A DNA stretch of 64,000 nucleotides from Mariniblastus sp. Its GTDB lineage: Bacteria > Planctomycetota > Planctomycetia > Pirellulales > Pirellulaceae. The translations under genes and the position numbers were made by a program. The stretch covers positions 1 to 64,000 of the forward strand of contig JAQXDZ010000030.1 in the NCBI GenBank assembly GCA_029251085.1, given 5' to 3'. Positions 18,889 through 27,303 of the stretch are shown piece by piece. The notes below the pieces were generated by a model. The model did not search any database. It saw only the letters and a list, made by a program, of their open reading frames with translations, and was not told the DNA's origin. Each line of letters starts with the position of its first letter. Position 1 is the first letter of the stretch.

Positions 18889-19614
18889 ATGAAAACCGTT
18901 GCCATCATTCAAGCCCGCCTCGGAAGCTCTCGCCTTCCAGGCAAAGTCCTTCGCCCACTGGGCGGGAAAACTATGCTTGAATGCGTGATGCAGCGTCTGA
19001 GTGAGTGCAAGACCATCGATCAACTTGTCATCGCTACTACCACTGAACCAGCCGATCGCGAACTGATTGAGTTCTGCCAAGATCGACAATGGGACTTTCA
19101 TGCTGGAAGTGAAAACGATGTCCTCTCTCGCTACGTTGAGACAGCGGAAAAATATGCCGCGGAGCAAATTGTCAGAATCACTTCTGACTGCCCACTTATC
19201 GACCCTCGGATTGTCGACCAAACCGTCGACCTAATAAATTCTAATCCGGAGATCGACTACGCCAGCAATTTCCACCCCCGACGAACCTATCCTCGCGGCC
19301 TCGACTGTGAAGCGATGACTCGCCGAACACTCGACCGAATTGACCGCCTTGCAATAACGCCAAGGTATCGCGAGCACGTAACACTGTACGCCTATCAAAA
19401 CCCAAAAAAATTCAACATTGCTTCGACTCAGGGAACTGAAGACTGGTCTCACCTGCGCTGGACCGTCGACACAGAAGATGACCTCCGACTCGCTTCAGAG
19501 ATCTACCACCACTTTGGTGATTCGCCATTCGACTGGAGACAAATCATCAAGGCTTACGAAACCCATCCATCGTGGATAGAAATCAACCGCCACTGTTTGC
19601 AGAAAATTGCTTAG
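18889..19614 (+). CDS. pseF: pseudaminic acid cytidylyltransferase (PseF / SpsF-like)
   Basis: This enzyme activates the nonulosonate with CTP. The N-terminal nucleotidyltransferase signature QARLGSSRLPGK (residues 8-19) and PLGGKTMLE are clear, as are VRITSDCPLIDP and LRWTVDTEDDLRL, which place it in the SpsF/CMP-nonulosonate synthetase group. The length of 241 residues is normal. Its position between pseC and the pseG-pseH fusion supports pseudaminic rather than sialic acid as substrate. SpsF homologues in general are not always PseF, so the specificity is inferred from context. The next ATG is 13 bases downstream. Confidence 0.85.
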   Translation: MKTVAIIQARLGSSRLPGKVLRPLGGKTMLECVMQRLSECKTIDQLVIATTTEPADRELIEFCQDRQWDFHAGSENDVLSRYVETAEKYAAEQIVRITSDCPLIDPRIVDQTVDLINSNPEIDYASNFHPRRTYPRGLDCEAMTRRTLDRIDRLAITPRYREHVTLYAYQNPKKFNIASTQGTEDWSHLRWTVDTEDDLRLASEIYHHFGDSPFDWRQIIKAYETHPSWIEINRHCLQKIA

Positions 19615-19627
19615 TGACCACGTTTTT

Positions 19628-21193
19628 ATGCCCATCAATCGACCCAAACTTTTGATTCGCGCTGACGCCGGGCCTGCCATTGGAACTCGGCATGTTACTC
19701 GCTCACTCTCGATTGCGCGAGCCTGGAAAAACTCAGGCGGCACTGTTGCGTTCGCTTGCGGCTCACTTCCCCGCGGACTTCTCAAAAAAATTGCTTCGGA
19801 ACAAATTCATTTCATTCCACTAAACCATTCAGAATGCGATCAAGCCGACGCGGTGGAAACGAAACGAATCGCTGCCACCATGCACCCCGATTGGATCATC
19901 CTTGACGGCGATAGGTTTTCCGAAAACTACCTTGCGTCGTTAACACAAGGACAGGCGAAATTGCTTCTGATTGGCAACCACGACTCAACCAACCCCAGAC
20001 TTGCAGACATGGTTTTAAATCAGACCGCAACGTCGATTACTTCAGCGACTACCAGCCAGACCGAACACTGCGTTTTTCTGGGCGGTCCAGAACATGCCCT
20101 CCTGGATAACTTCATATCTCACCAGGAATCTCTTCTCCCTACACCCAAAAAAATTGCCAAGGAAGCAAGGAAGATCCTTGTGGCCCTTGGCGAGAACGAC
20201 AAAGACAATTGGACGCTCAAGACACTCCAATCCATTTCTGATTTAGGAAAAAAACGTATCGTTGTGGATTGCGTGATCGGGCCTCGCTACCCCCATGCAG
20301 CCGAACTAAATCAGTTCAAAAGGCATGCTAAACTCAATTTAAGAATCCACCGAAATCGCGATCGAGTTCAACAATTGCTCCCCCGAATTGACATCGCGAT
20401 TACCTCGAGAGCCGCAGCATATCAACTCGCTTACTGGGGAATCCCGACCGTCATCATTGACCAAGCCCGCCAACGGCCACGTGTGCACGACCCGTTTAAT
20501 CAGCCAGCACTTGAACTAAAGGGACAAACCGAGACTCCCAATCGCCAGGAGTTTAAGCAAGTTCTACTGCAATTAATTGGAAATCCGGAACAAAGAAAGT
20601 CCATGTCCGAACTCGGCCAGCGCCAAGTTGATGGACAGGGTGCCAAACGCGTCGTACGCACCATGAAAACCGGCAGCCTCAAATTGCGATCGGCCAATTC
20701 CCAGGATTCCAAAACCATCTGGCGTTGGCACAATGATCCAGAAGTAAAATCCGTTGCTCTGGCGAGCCCCGATCAGTCACTAGATGAGTTTGCCACCGAA
20801 TTCCAAACAAGAATTGAATCCCGCAACAACCACTGTTGGATTGTCGAAAACACCGCTGGAACCGCAATTGGATACGCTTGCTTTGACGAATCAAAAAGTG
20901 AAGCTTCGCCAAACATGAGAATCATTGTCGACCACTCGAGGCGGGGTAGGGGAGTCGGAACCGCAATCATCTGCCAAGCCTCAGAAAAACTATTTCGCCA
21001 GTCCAACCACCTCTCGATCGTTGCTCAAATCAGACCGGGAAATATTGCCTCGGAAAAAGCTTTCCGGGCGGCCGGTTTTACTGGAATTCAACCGGCAATC
21101 ATCCATGGAAAAATGGCACTTCAATTTGAGCTAAAACGTCCATCGGAAATTCCACTCCCAATTCCCGAGGAAAGCCAAAGAAAAGCAGCCTGA
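19628..21193 (+). CDS. pseG: PseG-PseH fusion: UDP-sugar hydrolase plus N-acetyltransferase
   Basis: One 521-residue protein joins two pathway steps. Residues 1-345 are PseG-like (GT-B/MurG fold): RADAGPAIGTRHVTR holds the catalytic-type histidine H22, followed by VALGEND and a C-domain ending SRAAAYQLAYWGIPTVII. Residues 350-500 are a GNAT acetyltransferase (PseH-like) with WRWHNDPEV and the acetyl-CoA loop RRGRGVGTA (438-446). PseH acetylates N4 and PseG removes UDP. Two PseG positions differ from what I expect: GTRH instead of GTGH, and AAAYQL where an E is usual. The start ATG 19628 is preferred to TTG 19607, which overlaps pseF. The protein ends in Lys-Ala-Ala. Confidence 0.88.
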   Translation: MPINRPKLLIRADAGPAIGTRHVTRSLSIARAWKNSGGTVAFACGSLPRGLLKKIASEQIHFIPLNHSECDQADAVETKRIAATMHPDWIILDGDRFSENYLASLTQGQAKLLLIGNHDSTNPRLADMVLNQTATSITSATTSQTEHCVFLGGPEHALLDNFISHQESLLPTPKKIAKEARKILVALGENDKDNWTLKTLQSISDLGKKRIVVDCVIGPRYPHAAELNQFKRHAKLNLRIHRNRDRVQQLLPRIDIAITSRAAAYQLAYWGIPTVIIDQARQRPRVHDPFNQPALELKGQTETPNRQEFKQVLLQLIGNPEQRKSMSELGQRQVDGQGAKRVVRTMKTGSLKLRSANSQDSKTIWRWHNDPEVKSVALASPDQSLDEFATEFQTRIESRNNHCWIVENTAGTAIGYACFDESKSEASPNMRIIVDHSRRGRGVGTAIICQASEKLFRQSNHLSIVAQIRPGNIASEKAFRAAGFTGIQPAIIHGKMALQFELKRPSEIPLPIPEESQRKAA

Positions 21194-21257
21194 AATATTT
21201 CCAGAACACAACGCAACCAATCTGCCCCCCCAAACTCATTCGTTTAAAAGCTACTCG

Positions 21258-22316
21258 ATGGACCCCCAAAAGAACATTCAAATCAATGGCCGCCTGATTG
21301 GCGATCGCCAACCGACCTACATCATCGCAGAATTGTCGGCCAACCATCACCAATCGTTTGACCGAGCTGTGGAAATTATCCAGCAGGCACATCGGGCGGG
21401 TGCGGATGCTGTCAAACTCCAAACCTATACTGCCGACACACTAACACTCGACTCCCATCAACCTCATTTTAAAATCCAGGGCGGCACCGTCTGGGATGGC
21501 AAAAGCTTTTACGAACTTTACCAAAAAGCATCCACTCCATGGGAATGGCATGCTGAACTGAAATCGATCGCGAACCAACTCGGGATGGATCTCTTCTCGA
21601 GCCCGTTCGATGCGACTGCCGTTGAATTCCTTGAAACACTTGATGTGCCTGCCTATAAAATTGCTTCATTTGAAATTATTGACGTTCCACTCCTGCGGAA
21701 AGTCGCCGCCACAGGTCGTCCCGTAATTGTCTCCACCGGAATGGCGACTCTCGAAGAAATTGAACAAGCCGTCACAACGCTGCAGAGCAACGGCTGCAAC
21801 GAAATCGCATTGCTCAAGTGCACCAGTGCCTACCCGGCTCCACCGGAATCAATGAATCTGAGGACGCTCCCGGATCTTGCAGCTCGGTTCCAGCTTCCCG
21901 TTGGGCTTTCCGATCATACCCTGGACCACCATTCCTCGATCACCTCGGTTGCACTGGGTGGCTCCATTATCGAAAAACACCTTACACTCTCACGGTCTGA
22001 AGAGGGGCCCGATAGTTCATTCTCATTGGAACCTTCGGAATTCGCTGAATTAGTTAACGCGATTCGGACCACTGAAAAAACGCTGGGGAACGTAAATTAC
22101 GGGCCCACGGAGAGCGACCAAAACAACCTCGCCTTTCGCCGCTCGCTCTTTGCAATCCAAGACATCGAACAAGGTGAACAGTTCACACTCGAAAACGTTC
22201 GCTCTCTCCGCCCCGGTAAGGGCCTCGAGCCAGTTCATCTCGACAAAGTGCTATCGGCAACCGCAGCCCAGCCAATCCCCCGAGGAACGCCTCTCAATTG
22301 GCAGCACGTCACCTAA
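21258..22316 (+). CDS. pseI: pseudaminic acid synthase
   Basis: This enzyme condenses the PseG product with phosphoenolpyruvate to pseudaminic acid. The 352-residue protein has the NeuB-type TIM barrel: YIIAELSANHHQSFDRA, DAVKLQTYTADT, YKIASFEI, STGMATLEEIE, LLKCTSAYPAP, GLSDHT and IEKHLTLSR. After these comes a C-terminal antifreeze-like (SAF) domain with FRRSLFAIQDIEQGE and RSLRPGKGLEP. TYTADTLTLD and GPDSSFSLEP favour PseI over sialic-acid NeuB. The gene lies 64 bases after the PseG-PseH fusion and completes the route to pseudaminic acid. Confidence 0.93.
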   Translation: MDPQKNIQINGRLIGDRQPTYIIAELSANHHQSFDRAVEIIQQAHRAGADAVKLQTYTADTLTLDSHQPHFKIQGGTVWDGKSFYELYQKASTPWEWHAELKSIANQLGMDLFSSPFDATAVEFLETLDVPAYKIASFEIIDVPLLRKVAATGRPVIVSTGMATLEEIEQAVTTLQSNGCNEIALLKCTSAYPAPPESMNLRTLPDLAARFQLPVGLSDHTLDHHSSITSVALGGSIIEKHLTLSRSEEGPDSSFSLEPSEFAELVNAIRTTEKTLGNVNYGPTESDQNNLAFRRSLFAIQDIEQGEQFTLENVRSLRPGKGLEPVHLDKVLSATAAQPIPRGTPLNWQHVT

Positions 22317-22563
22317 AATCAAAGAATCCGTCCGGCGATAACGCCGTTCTCTCACCTAAACCCCGCCATGCTGACCCGAGAGCCAGCAAAGCCGCTTAAA
22401 ACCCGACCAGTTCATTGGCGATTCCAAACTTCAGCAACGGCTAGCGGATCCGATTGACGTTTGAGAATCAGGGCAAAAAGATTAAGTTTAGACAAGCTCG
22501 TCAGTCTATCGCTAGCAACGGTGTCCGAGCATTTGCAAGGAAGCATTTTTTCAAACAGGCATC

Positions 22564-24579
22564 ATGAAAAATCTCAATCGAGCGTTACGGATGACGCTCA
22601 AATATCGCTGGTCTCTGATCGCCTCTTTTTTCTGCAGTGCGATGGTGGCGGTCCTATGGTCGCTCAACCTCGGCGCGGTTTATCCGTTTGTCGAAATCGT
22701 CATTAAAGGTAAATCGCTTCATCAATGGGTCGCTGATGAAGACATTGAATCACAACAATTAATCACGAGCAGCCAAAATAGCATTCGGGAATTAGAAGCG
22801 CGTTTAAAAGCAAATCCGGATCCGACTGAATCGTCCGAGATCCAAAGCCAAATCAACGCCAATCTTTATGATATTCAAATTCAGGAAACTCGCACGACAG
22901 GCCGAGCCAAACTGGCACCCTACATAAAAAAATACGCGCCGGACAAACCATTTACAACGCTCGCCTATCTAATGGCATTAATGTTTATCGGAACGGTCCT
23001 TCGTGGAATGTTCCTAATGGGCAGTATGGTTTCAGTTGCGCGCGTCGGCCAGCGCACAATGTTGGACATGCAAAACCGAGTATTTCAAAACGTGCTCGAC
23101 ATGGAAGCCTCCGAACTTGGAGTCAAAGGAACCGGTGACTTAATCAGCCGCATCCGTGGGGAAACCGGCGCAATTTGCCAAGCCATCACAACGCTCTTTG
23201 GCAAGACTATCCGCGAACCGCTCAAAATGACGGGCTGCCTCGTCGGCGCGGCCTGGGTGAACTGGCGACTGCTGCTGTTCTCGCTCCTAATTTGCCCAAT
23301 CGCTGGATACCTGATGCTCAAATTGGCGCAGGTAACCAAACGAGCAAACAAAAGGGCAATGGAAGATTCAGCAAAACTGCTCAATCGACTTTACCAAGCC
23401 CTGACCTACATGCGTGTCGTCAAAGCCTTCACGAATGAAGACAACGAACGCAGGCGATTCGATCTGGTTGCCAACGATGTCTACAAAAAGTCCATGCGGA
23501 TTTCTGTGTTTGGCGCCCTCTCAAGGATCAACAACGAATTACTCGGCGTCAGCATGATCTCCCTCAGCGTCCTTGCCGGAGGATACCTAGTCCTCAACTC
23601 GACGAATTACCTTTTTGGAATTCGCATGTGTGACGCACCCATGGGATTCGGCAGCCTCATGATGTTCTTTGGGTTTCTGATTGGAATTGCCGATCCACTA
23701 CGAAAAATGGCTGACGTCTACAACATGATTCAAGGCGGCGTTGTGGCGGCCGACCGGGTATTTCCCTTGATTGACCAAATCCCAGCCATCCAGGACCCTG
23801 AAACGCCAGTTGAAATTCCGACTGGCAAACTCGACATTGAATTTTGCGATGTGCATTTTGAATACGAGCCCAACCAACCTATCCTTCGAGGAATTAGTGA
23901 ACAAATTCCCGCGGGCACTTCTCTGGCCATCCTGGGACATAACGGATGTGGAAAAAGCACACTGATCAATTTGATTCCGCGGTTTTTTGAAACCAATGGC
24001 GGAACCGATCAGGCCGACGGACAAATCCGAATTGGTGGTCATGACGTTCGAAACTACCCCGTCAAATCGCTCCGGCAAAAAATTGGATACGTGACGCAAC
24101 AGACCATGCTATTCAACGATTCGATCTCACAAAACATCGCGTACGCCAAGCCAGAGGCAACTCACGAAGAAATTGTCGCTGCCGCCCAAAAAGCGCATGC
24201 TCACGAGTTCATATCCCAGATGGAATTCGGATACGACTCGATGATGGGAGAGCACGGAGGCAAACTCTCCGGAGGGCAACGCCAACGCATTTCACTGGCC
24301 CGGGCAATTCTCAAAGATCCTGAGATTCTAATACTTGACGAAGCGACCAGCCAAATCGATCCGGAAAGTGAAAAGCTGATCCATGAAACACTGGCCGAAT
24401 TCATCCAAGGCCGAACTACGGTTCTGATTACTCACCGCATGTCTACACTCGAACTTGCTGACAAGATCATGATCATGCGTGAAGGACAAATTGTCGACTG
24501 CGGAACCCACGAACAACTTCTGTCTCGCTGCTCCGATTACCGCCGAATGAGAAACCTTCAACTTGAGGAGGCCGCCTGA
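22564..24579 (+). CDS. ABC exporter, fused permease and ATPase (MsbA-like), paralogue 2
   Basis: A full paralogue of the exporter at 2774, with 671 residues. It shares the N-terminal MKNLNRALRMTLKYRW pattern. It also has a charged, probably coiled insert of roughly 90 residues after the first membrane helix, ending YIKKYAPDKPFTTL. The ATPase has Walker A GHNGCGKST (about 458), the Q-loop VTQQTMLF, a canonical LSGGQ (about 568), Walker B ILILDEATSQID (about 589) and ITHR. It follows pseI after 247 bases, and the kdsD ATG overlaps its stop by one base (TGATG). It is therefore probably the exporter for the lipid-linked glycan or glycolipid made by the island. The C-terminus ends in Ala-Ala. Confidence 0.92.
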   Translation: MKNLNRALRMTLKYRWSLIASFFCSAMVAVLWSLNLGAVYPFVEIVIKGKSLHQWVADEDIESQQLITSSQNSIRELEARLKANPDPTESSEIQSQINANLYDIQIQETRTTGRAKLAPYIKKYAPDKPFTTLAYLMALMFIGTVLRGMFLMGSMVSVARVGQRTMLDMQNRVFQNVLDMEASELGVKGTGDLISRIRGETGAICQAITTLFGKTIREPLKMTGCLVGAAWVNWRLLLFSLLICPIAGYLMLKLAQVTKRANKRAMEDSAKLLNRLYQALTYMRVVKAFTNEDNERRRFDLVANDVYKKSMRISVFGALSRINNELLGVSMISLSVLAGGYLVLNSTNYLFGIRMCDAPMGFGSLMMFFGFLIGIADPLRKMADVYNMIQGGVVAADRVFPLIDQIPAIQDPETPVEIPTGKLDIEFCDVHFEYEPNQPILRGISEQIPAGTSLAILGHNGCGKSTLINLIPRFFETNGGTDQADGQIRIGGHDVRNYPVKSLRQKIGYVTQQTMLFNDSISQNIAYAKPEATHEEIVAAAQKAHAHEFISQMEFGYDSMMGEHGGKLSGGQRQRISLARAILKDPEILILDEATSQIDPESEKLIHETLAEFIQGRTTVLITHRMSTLELADKIMIMREGQIVDCGTHEQLLSRCSDYRRMRNLQLEEAA

Positions 24580-25625
24580 TGAGTGCACCTGCCCGAAAAT
24601 ACATGGAACCGAATCGGCAAACCGCCAGCCTACAATCTGGCCTCACCACCAAATTTGAACAACTTCAACTCGCTACCGAAATCATTAAGCACGAAGCAGA
24701 GGCATTAAAAAATCTGGCCTCCAACTTGCCGGATGATTTCTGTGTTGCCACCGACCTGTTACTTGAATGCGAAGGCTGCGTAATTGTCACAGGCATCGGC
24801 AAGGCTGGTTGGATTGGCCAAAAAACTTCTGCGTCTTTGGCGTCGGTTGGCGTGCGTAGCCATTTCCTTCACCCCGCCGAAGCAATCCATGGCGACCTTG
24901 GAAGAGTTGGCCCAAAAGACATTGTTCTCGTTTTTTCTAACAGCGGAGAGACAGGCGAGATCCTCAAACTGCTGCCGTCCTTCAAAAAGTTTCAAACTCC
25001 CATCATTGCCATTACCAGCAAACAGAATTCAACTCTGGCTGCGCACAGTGCTGCCGTGCTCAATTATGGAAAAATTAATGAAGCCTGCCATCTCGGACTT
25101 GCCCCCTCTACAACCACGGCACTGATGCTCGCTCTGGGAGACGCACTCACTTTGGTTGTCTCCAAAACCAAGCAACTCCAGGCAGATGACTTTGCAAAAT
25201 TTCACCCGGGTGGCTCACTTGGAAAACGACTCTCCCTCGTAGAGCAGGTAATGAGACCGATCGACGAATGCCGAATTGCGAACGAAACCGCAACCGTTCG
25301 CGACATCTACATTCAACAAGGAGGCCGGGAACGAAGGACTGGCGTTGTCTTAATTATTGACCAGCAATCTCGATTAACCGGCATTTTCACCGACAGCGAC
25401 TTGGCAAAATTACTTGAAAAACAACAAGACGAGCTATTTGACGAACCTATTCGAAACGTCATGACGCAGTCGCCCATCACGATTGCAGCCGGCACAAAAA
25501 CACTTCTAGCCATCGAAACGCTCGCCTGCAGAAATCTAAGCGAGCTGCCCGTCGTCGATGCGAACGGTCGAGCGATCGGCCTGATCGATATTACCGACGT
25601 GGTTAATGTCCGCAGCGGACAATAG
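24579..25625 (+). CDS. kdsD: D-arabinose 5-phosphate isomerase, KpsF/GutQ/KdsD family
   Basis: This enzyme interconverts ribulose 5-phosphate and arabinose 5-phosphate, the precursor of Kdo. The 348-residue protein has an N-terminal SIS domain with VTGIGKAGWIGQKTSASLASVG, the histidine block HPAEAIHGDLG, SNSGETGE and APSTTTALMLALGDAL. DFAKFHPGGSLGKRL, the family signature, follows. Two CBS domains make up the C-terminal half (MRPIDECR and MTQSPITI blocks). It is coupled by TGATG to ABC exporter 2. No kdsA, kdsB, kdsC or waaA is in the window, so whether the product is Kdo or a related sugar cannot be settled here. Confidence 0.9.
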   Translation: MSAPARKYMEPNRQTASLQSGLTTKFEQLQLATEIIKHEAEALKNLASNLPDDFCVATDLLLECEGCVIVTGIGKAGWIGQKTSASLASVGVRSHFLHPAEAIHGDLGRVGPKDIVLVFSNSGETGEILKLLPSFKKFQTPIIAITSKQNSTLAAHSAAVLNYGKINEACHLGLAPSTTTALMLALGDALTLVVSKTKQLQADDFAKFHPGGSLGKRLSLVEQVMRPIDECRIANETATVRDIYIQQGGRERRTGVVLIIDQQSRLTGIFTDSDLAKLLEKQQDELFDEPIRNVMTQSPITIAAGTKTLLAIETLACRNLSELPVVDANGRAIGLIDITDVVNVRSGQ

Positions 25626-25669
25626 GCTGCCTAGCGAAAATCCTCTTCGCAGCGACAACTTCTATAGCG

Positions 25670-25699
25670 CCTGCTTCTGACGCGTCTGCTTCTGACGCG
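25670..25699. repeat. 15-base tandem repeat, two copies
   Basis: The unit (c/t)ctgcttctgacgcg occurs twice head to tail (25670-25684 and 25685-25699), with one base differing. It is about 45 bases past the kdsD stop. It looks like a simple local duplication with no evident function. Confidence 0.7.
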
Positions 25700-26211
25700 C
25701 CAACCGTCTCTCTCAGTTTCGACGATCGACTTGCTCACGCTGCCCAATCAACGCCGGGAAACGGGAAATCCAACTTTCCACCCCCAGTCGAGTGGCCACT
25801 GTCGATTATCCGTGACCGCCGGTGATTCGGCAACAATTCTTAGCCTTCCTAAGCTATGTACCGAATTTGAATTTTTACTTATTTTTTTTCAATAAACTTT
25901 AATGGAACAAAAACAAACACTAACGACATGGATGACCGAAATTAAATACTTTGAAGGACGTTTTAATTACGATAATAAATCCCTGATAGCCCACGAATTT
26001 TTGCCTTGATGAACAAATTCTGCGATCAATTTCTTCATCCAAGTGCCGCAGAGACAGAATTACTAACGGTAGACAACGCGCAATAGCTACAATATGGACA
26101 GGGTAACCCCGCTGGTTTCTTCCTTTTTCAGTTGGTTTTTTCCTGCAATACTGTTGCAGCGACTCATACTTTAAACGTGTCGCTGGAAATATATTTCATC
26201 CTATTTGTTTT

Positions 26212-26225
26212 AAGAGGTAACACCT
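26212..26225 (+). promoter_or_regulatory. strong ribosome binding site of the DUF1559 gene, with a small overlapping hairpin
   Basis: AAGAGG (26212-26217) lies eight bases before ATG 26226. The last bases form a short inverted repeat, AGGT (26215-26218) with ACCT (26222-26225) around a three-base loop, which could weakly mask the site. The hairpin is only four base pairs, so its effect is doubtful. Confidence 0.4.
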
Positions 26226-27218
26226 ATGTATTCACCATCGCGCCGAAAGGCGTTCACGCTGGTTGAGTTGCTAGTGGTCATAGCGATCATTGGAATCTTG
26301 ATCGGTATGCTGCTTCCTGCTGTACAGCAGGTTCGCGAGGCGGCCAGACGGACGACTTGCATGAACAACGCGCGTCAGATCGCTCTGGCAGTATTGAATT
26401 ATGAAAGTGCCTATCAGCAATTCCCTTCAGGTTGGGATGGCTGGAATGCTTCTTCTGCATTTCCAAAGCAATACAAGCCATTCGTGTGGCGTGGAAGCAC
26501 TCCTTACAGAGGTAACTACTGGGGATGGGGAACGTTCATTCTTCCATTCATGGAGCAAAACAACCTGTATGACAACTGCAACCTCTACACCCACTGGGGC
26601 GAGGATATGTTGTTGCCAAACGGTGACCAGTTAACTGGTAGTGTGATCCCGTCCTTCCAGTGTCCAAGTGACACTCCTAAGATTGACGGCAAGAACACTT
26701 GTTACACCTCAAACTCTTTGGACCTACCAAACGGTATTTCCAACTACGTCGCCAACATCGGCTACTCCATGTGGACTTCACGTCGAATGCAGCCAAACCA
26801 CCGAAAAAAGTGGGGCCCATTTGGTATGAACACCAGAGTTGACTTCGGCACGTTGACCGATGGCTCCAGCAACACAATCATGATTGGTGAGCGATCCAGC
26901 AAATCAGAGACCGGACCAAGCCCGAAGAATCCACTTATGGTGGGAGCGATTTGGGCAGGTTCACATCGCTGGCAAAACAACCCAGACCTGTCTACACCGA
27001 TGGCTGGGCGTTGGTCCAACATGGGTCGTGCTGGTGGCCTTAACTTCATCGTTAACGGTAACTACCGCGCCCGCTCGCTTGCATCCAGTGGCCACACCAC
27101 AGGTGCGACAGTGGCAATGTGCGACGGTTCAGCTCAGTTCCTTTCTGACAACGTAGCGAATTCGACTTTGAATTGGCTTGCTGCCTATCAGGATGGAAAC
27201 ACAGTTAACGAGTATTAA
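26226..27218 (+). CDS. DUF1559 family protein with type IV pilin-like N-terminus
   Basis: A 330-residue member of the planctomycete-expanded DUF1559 family. KAFTLVELLVVIAIIGILIGM is a prepilin-type leader and hydrophobic helix, expected to be cut by a prepilin peptidase and to assemble in or span the membrane. The leader is followed by AVQQVREAARRTTCMNN and QFPSGW, and the C-terminus has the family motif GHTTGATVAMCDGSAQFLSD. Codon use differs from its neighbours, with frequent AAG, AAC, GGT and CGT, as in highly expressed genes. A strong ribosome site and a clean terminator agree. The precise function of the family is unknown. Confidence 0.9.
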   Translation: MYSPSRRKAFTLVELLVVIAIIGILIGMLLPAVQQVREAARRTTCMNNARQIALAVLNYESAYQQFPSGWDGWNASSAFPKQYKPFVWRGSTPYRGNYWGWGTFILPFMEQNNLYDNCNLYTHWGEDMLLPNGDQLTGSVIPSFQCPSDTPKIDGKNTCYTSNSLDLPNGISNYVANIGYSMWTSRRMQPNHRKKWGPFGMNTRVDFGTLTDGSSNTIMIGERSSKSETGPSPKNPLMVGAIWAGSHRWQNNPDLSTPMAGRWSNMGRAGGLNFIVNGNYRARSLASSGHTTGATVAMCDGSAQFLSDNVANSTLNWLAAYQDGNTVNEY

Positions 27219-27243
27219 TTCTAATAATTGTTTACATTTCAAA

Positions 27244-27274
27244 TGGAGCCCGATTGCTAAGTAATCGGGCTCCA
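27244..27274 (+). terminator. terminator after the DUF1559 gene
   Basis: A perfect 12-base-pair hairpin (27244-27255 with 27263-27274, seven-base loop) begins 26 bases after the stop. It is followed by an AT-rich stretch rather than a pure T-run. It separates the DUF1559 transcript from the lipoprotein gene at 27304, and some read-through is possible. Confidence 0.7.
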
Positions 27275-27303
27275 ATATTTTACGGACAAACACACGAGAA
27301 TAA

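Larger units (their letters stand above)
25626..26225. other. 600-base gap upstream of the DUF1559 gene
   Basis: No gene was recognised. It holds a short tandem repeat (25670-25699) near kdsD and is otherwise AT-rich. A TACAAT hexamer at 26088-26093 could be a -10 site but has no good -35 partner. The strong Shine-Dalgarno at the right end is listed separately. A long regulatory leader for the DUF1559 gene is possible. Confidence 0.3.
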
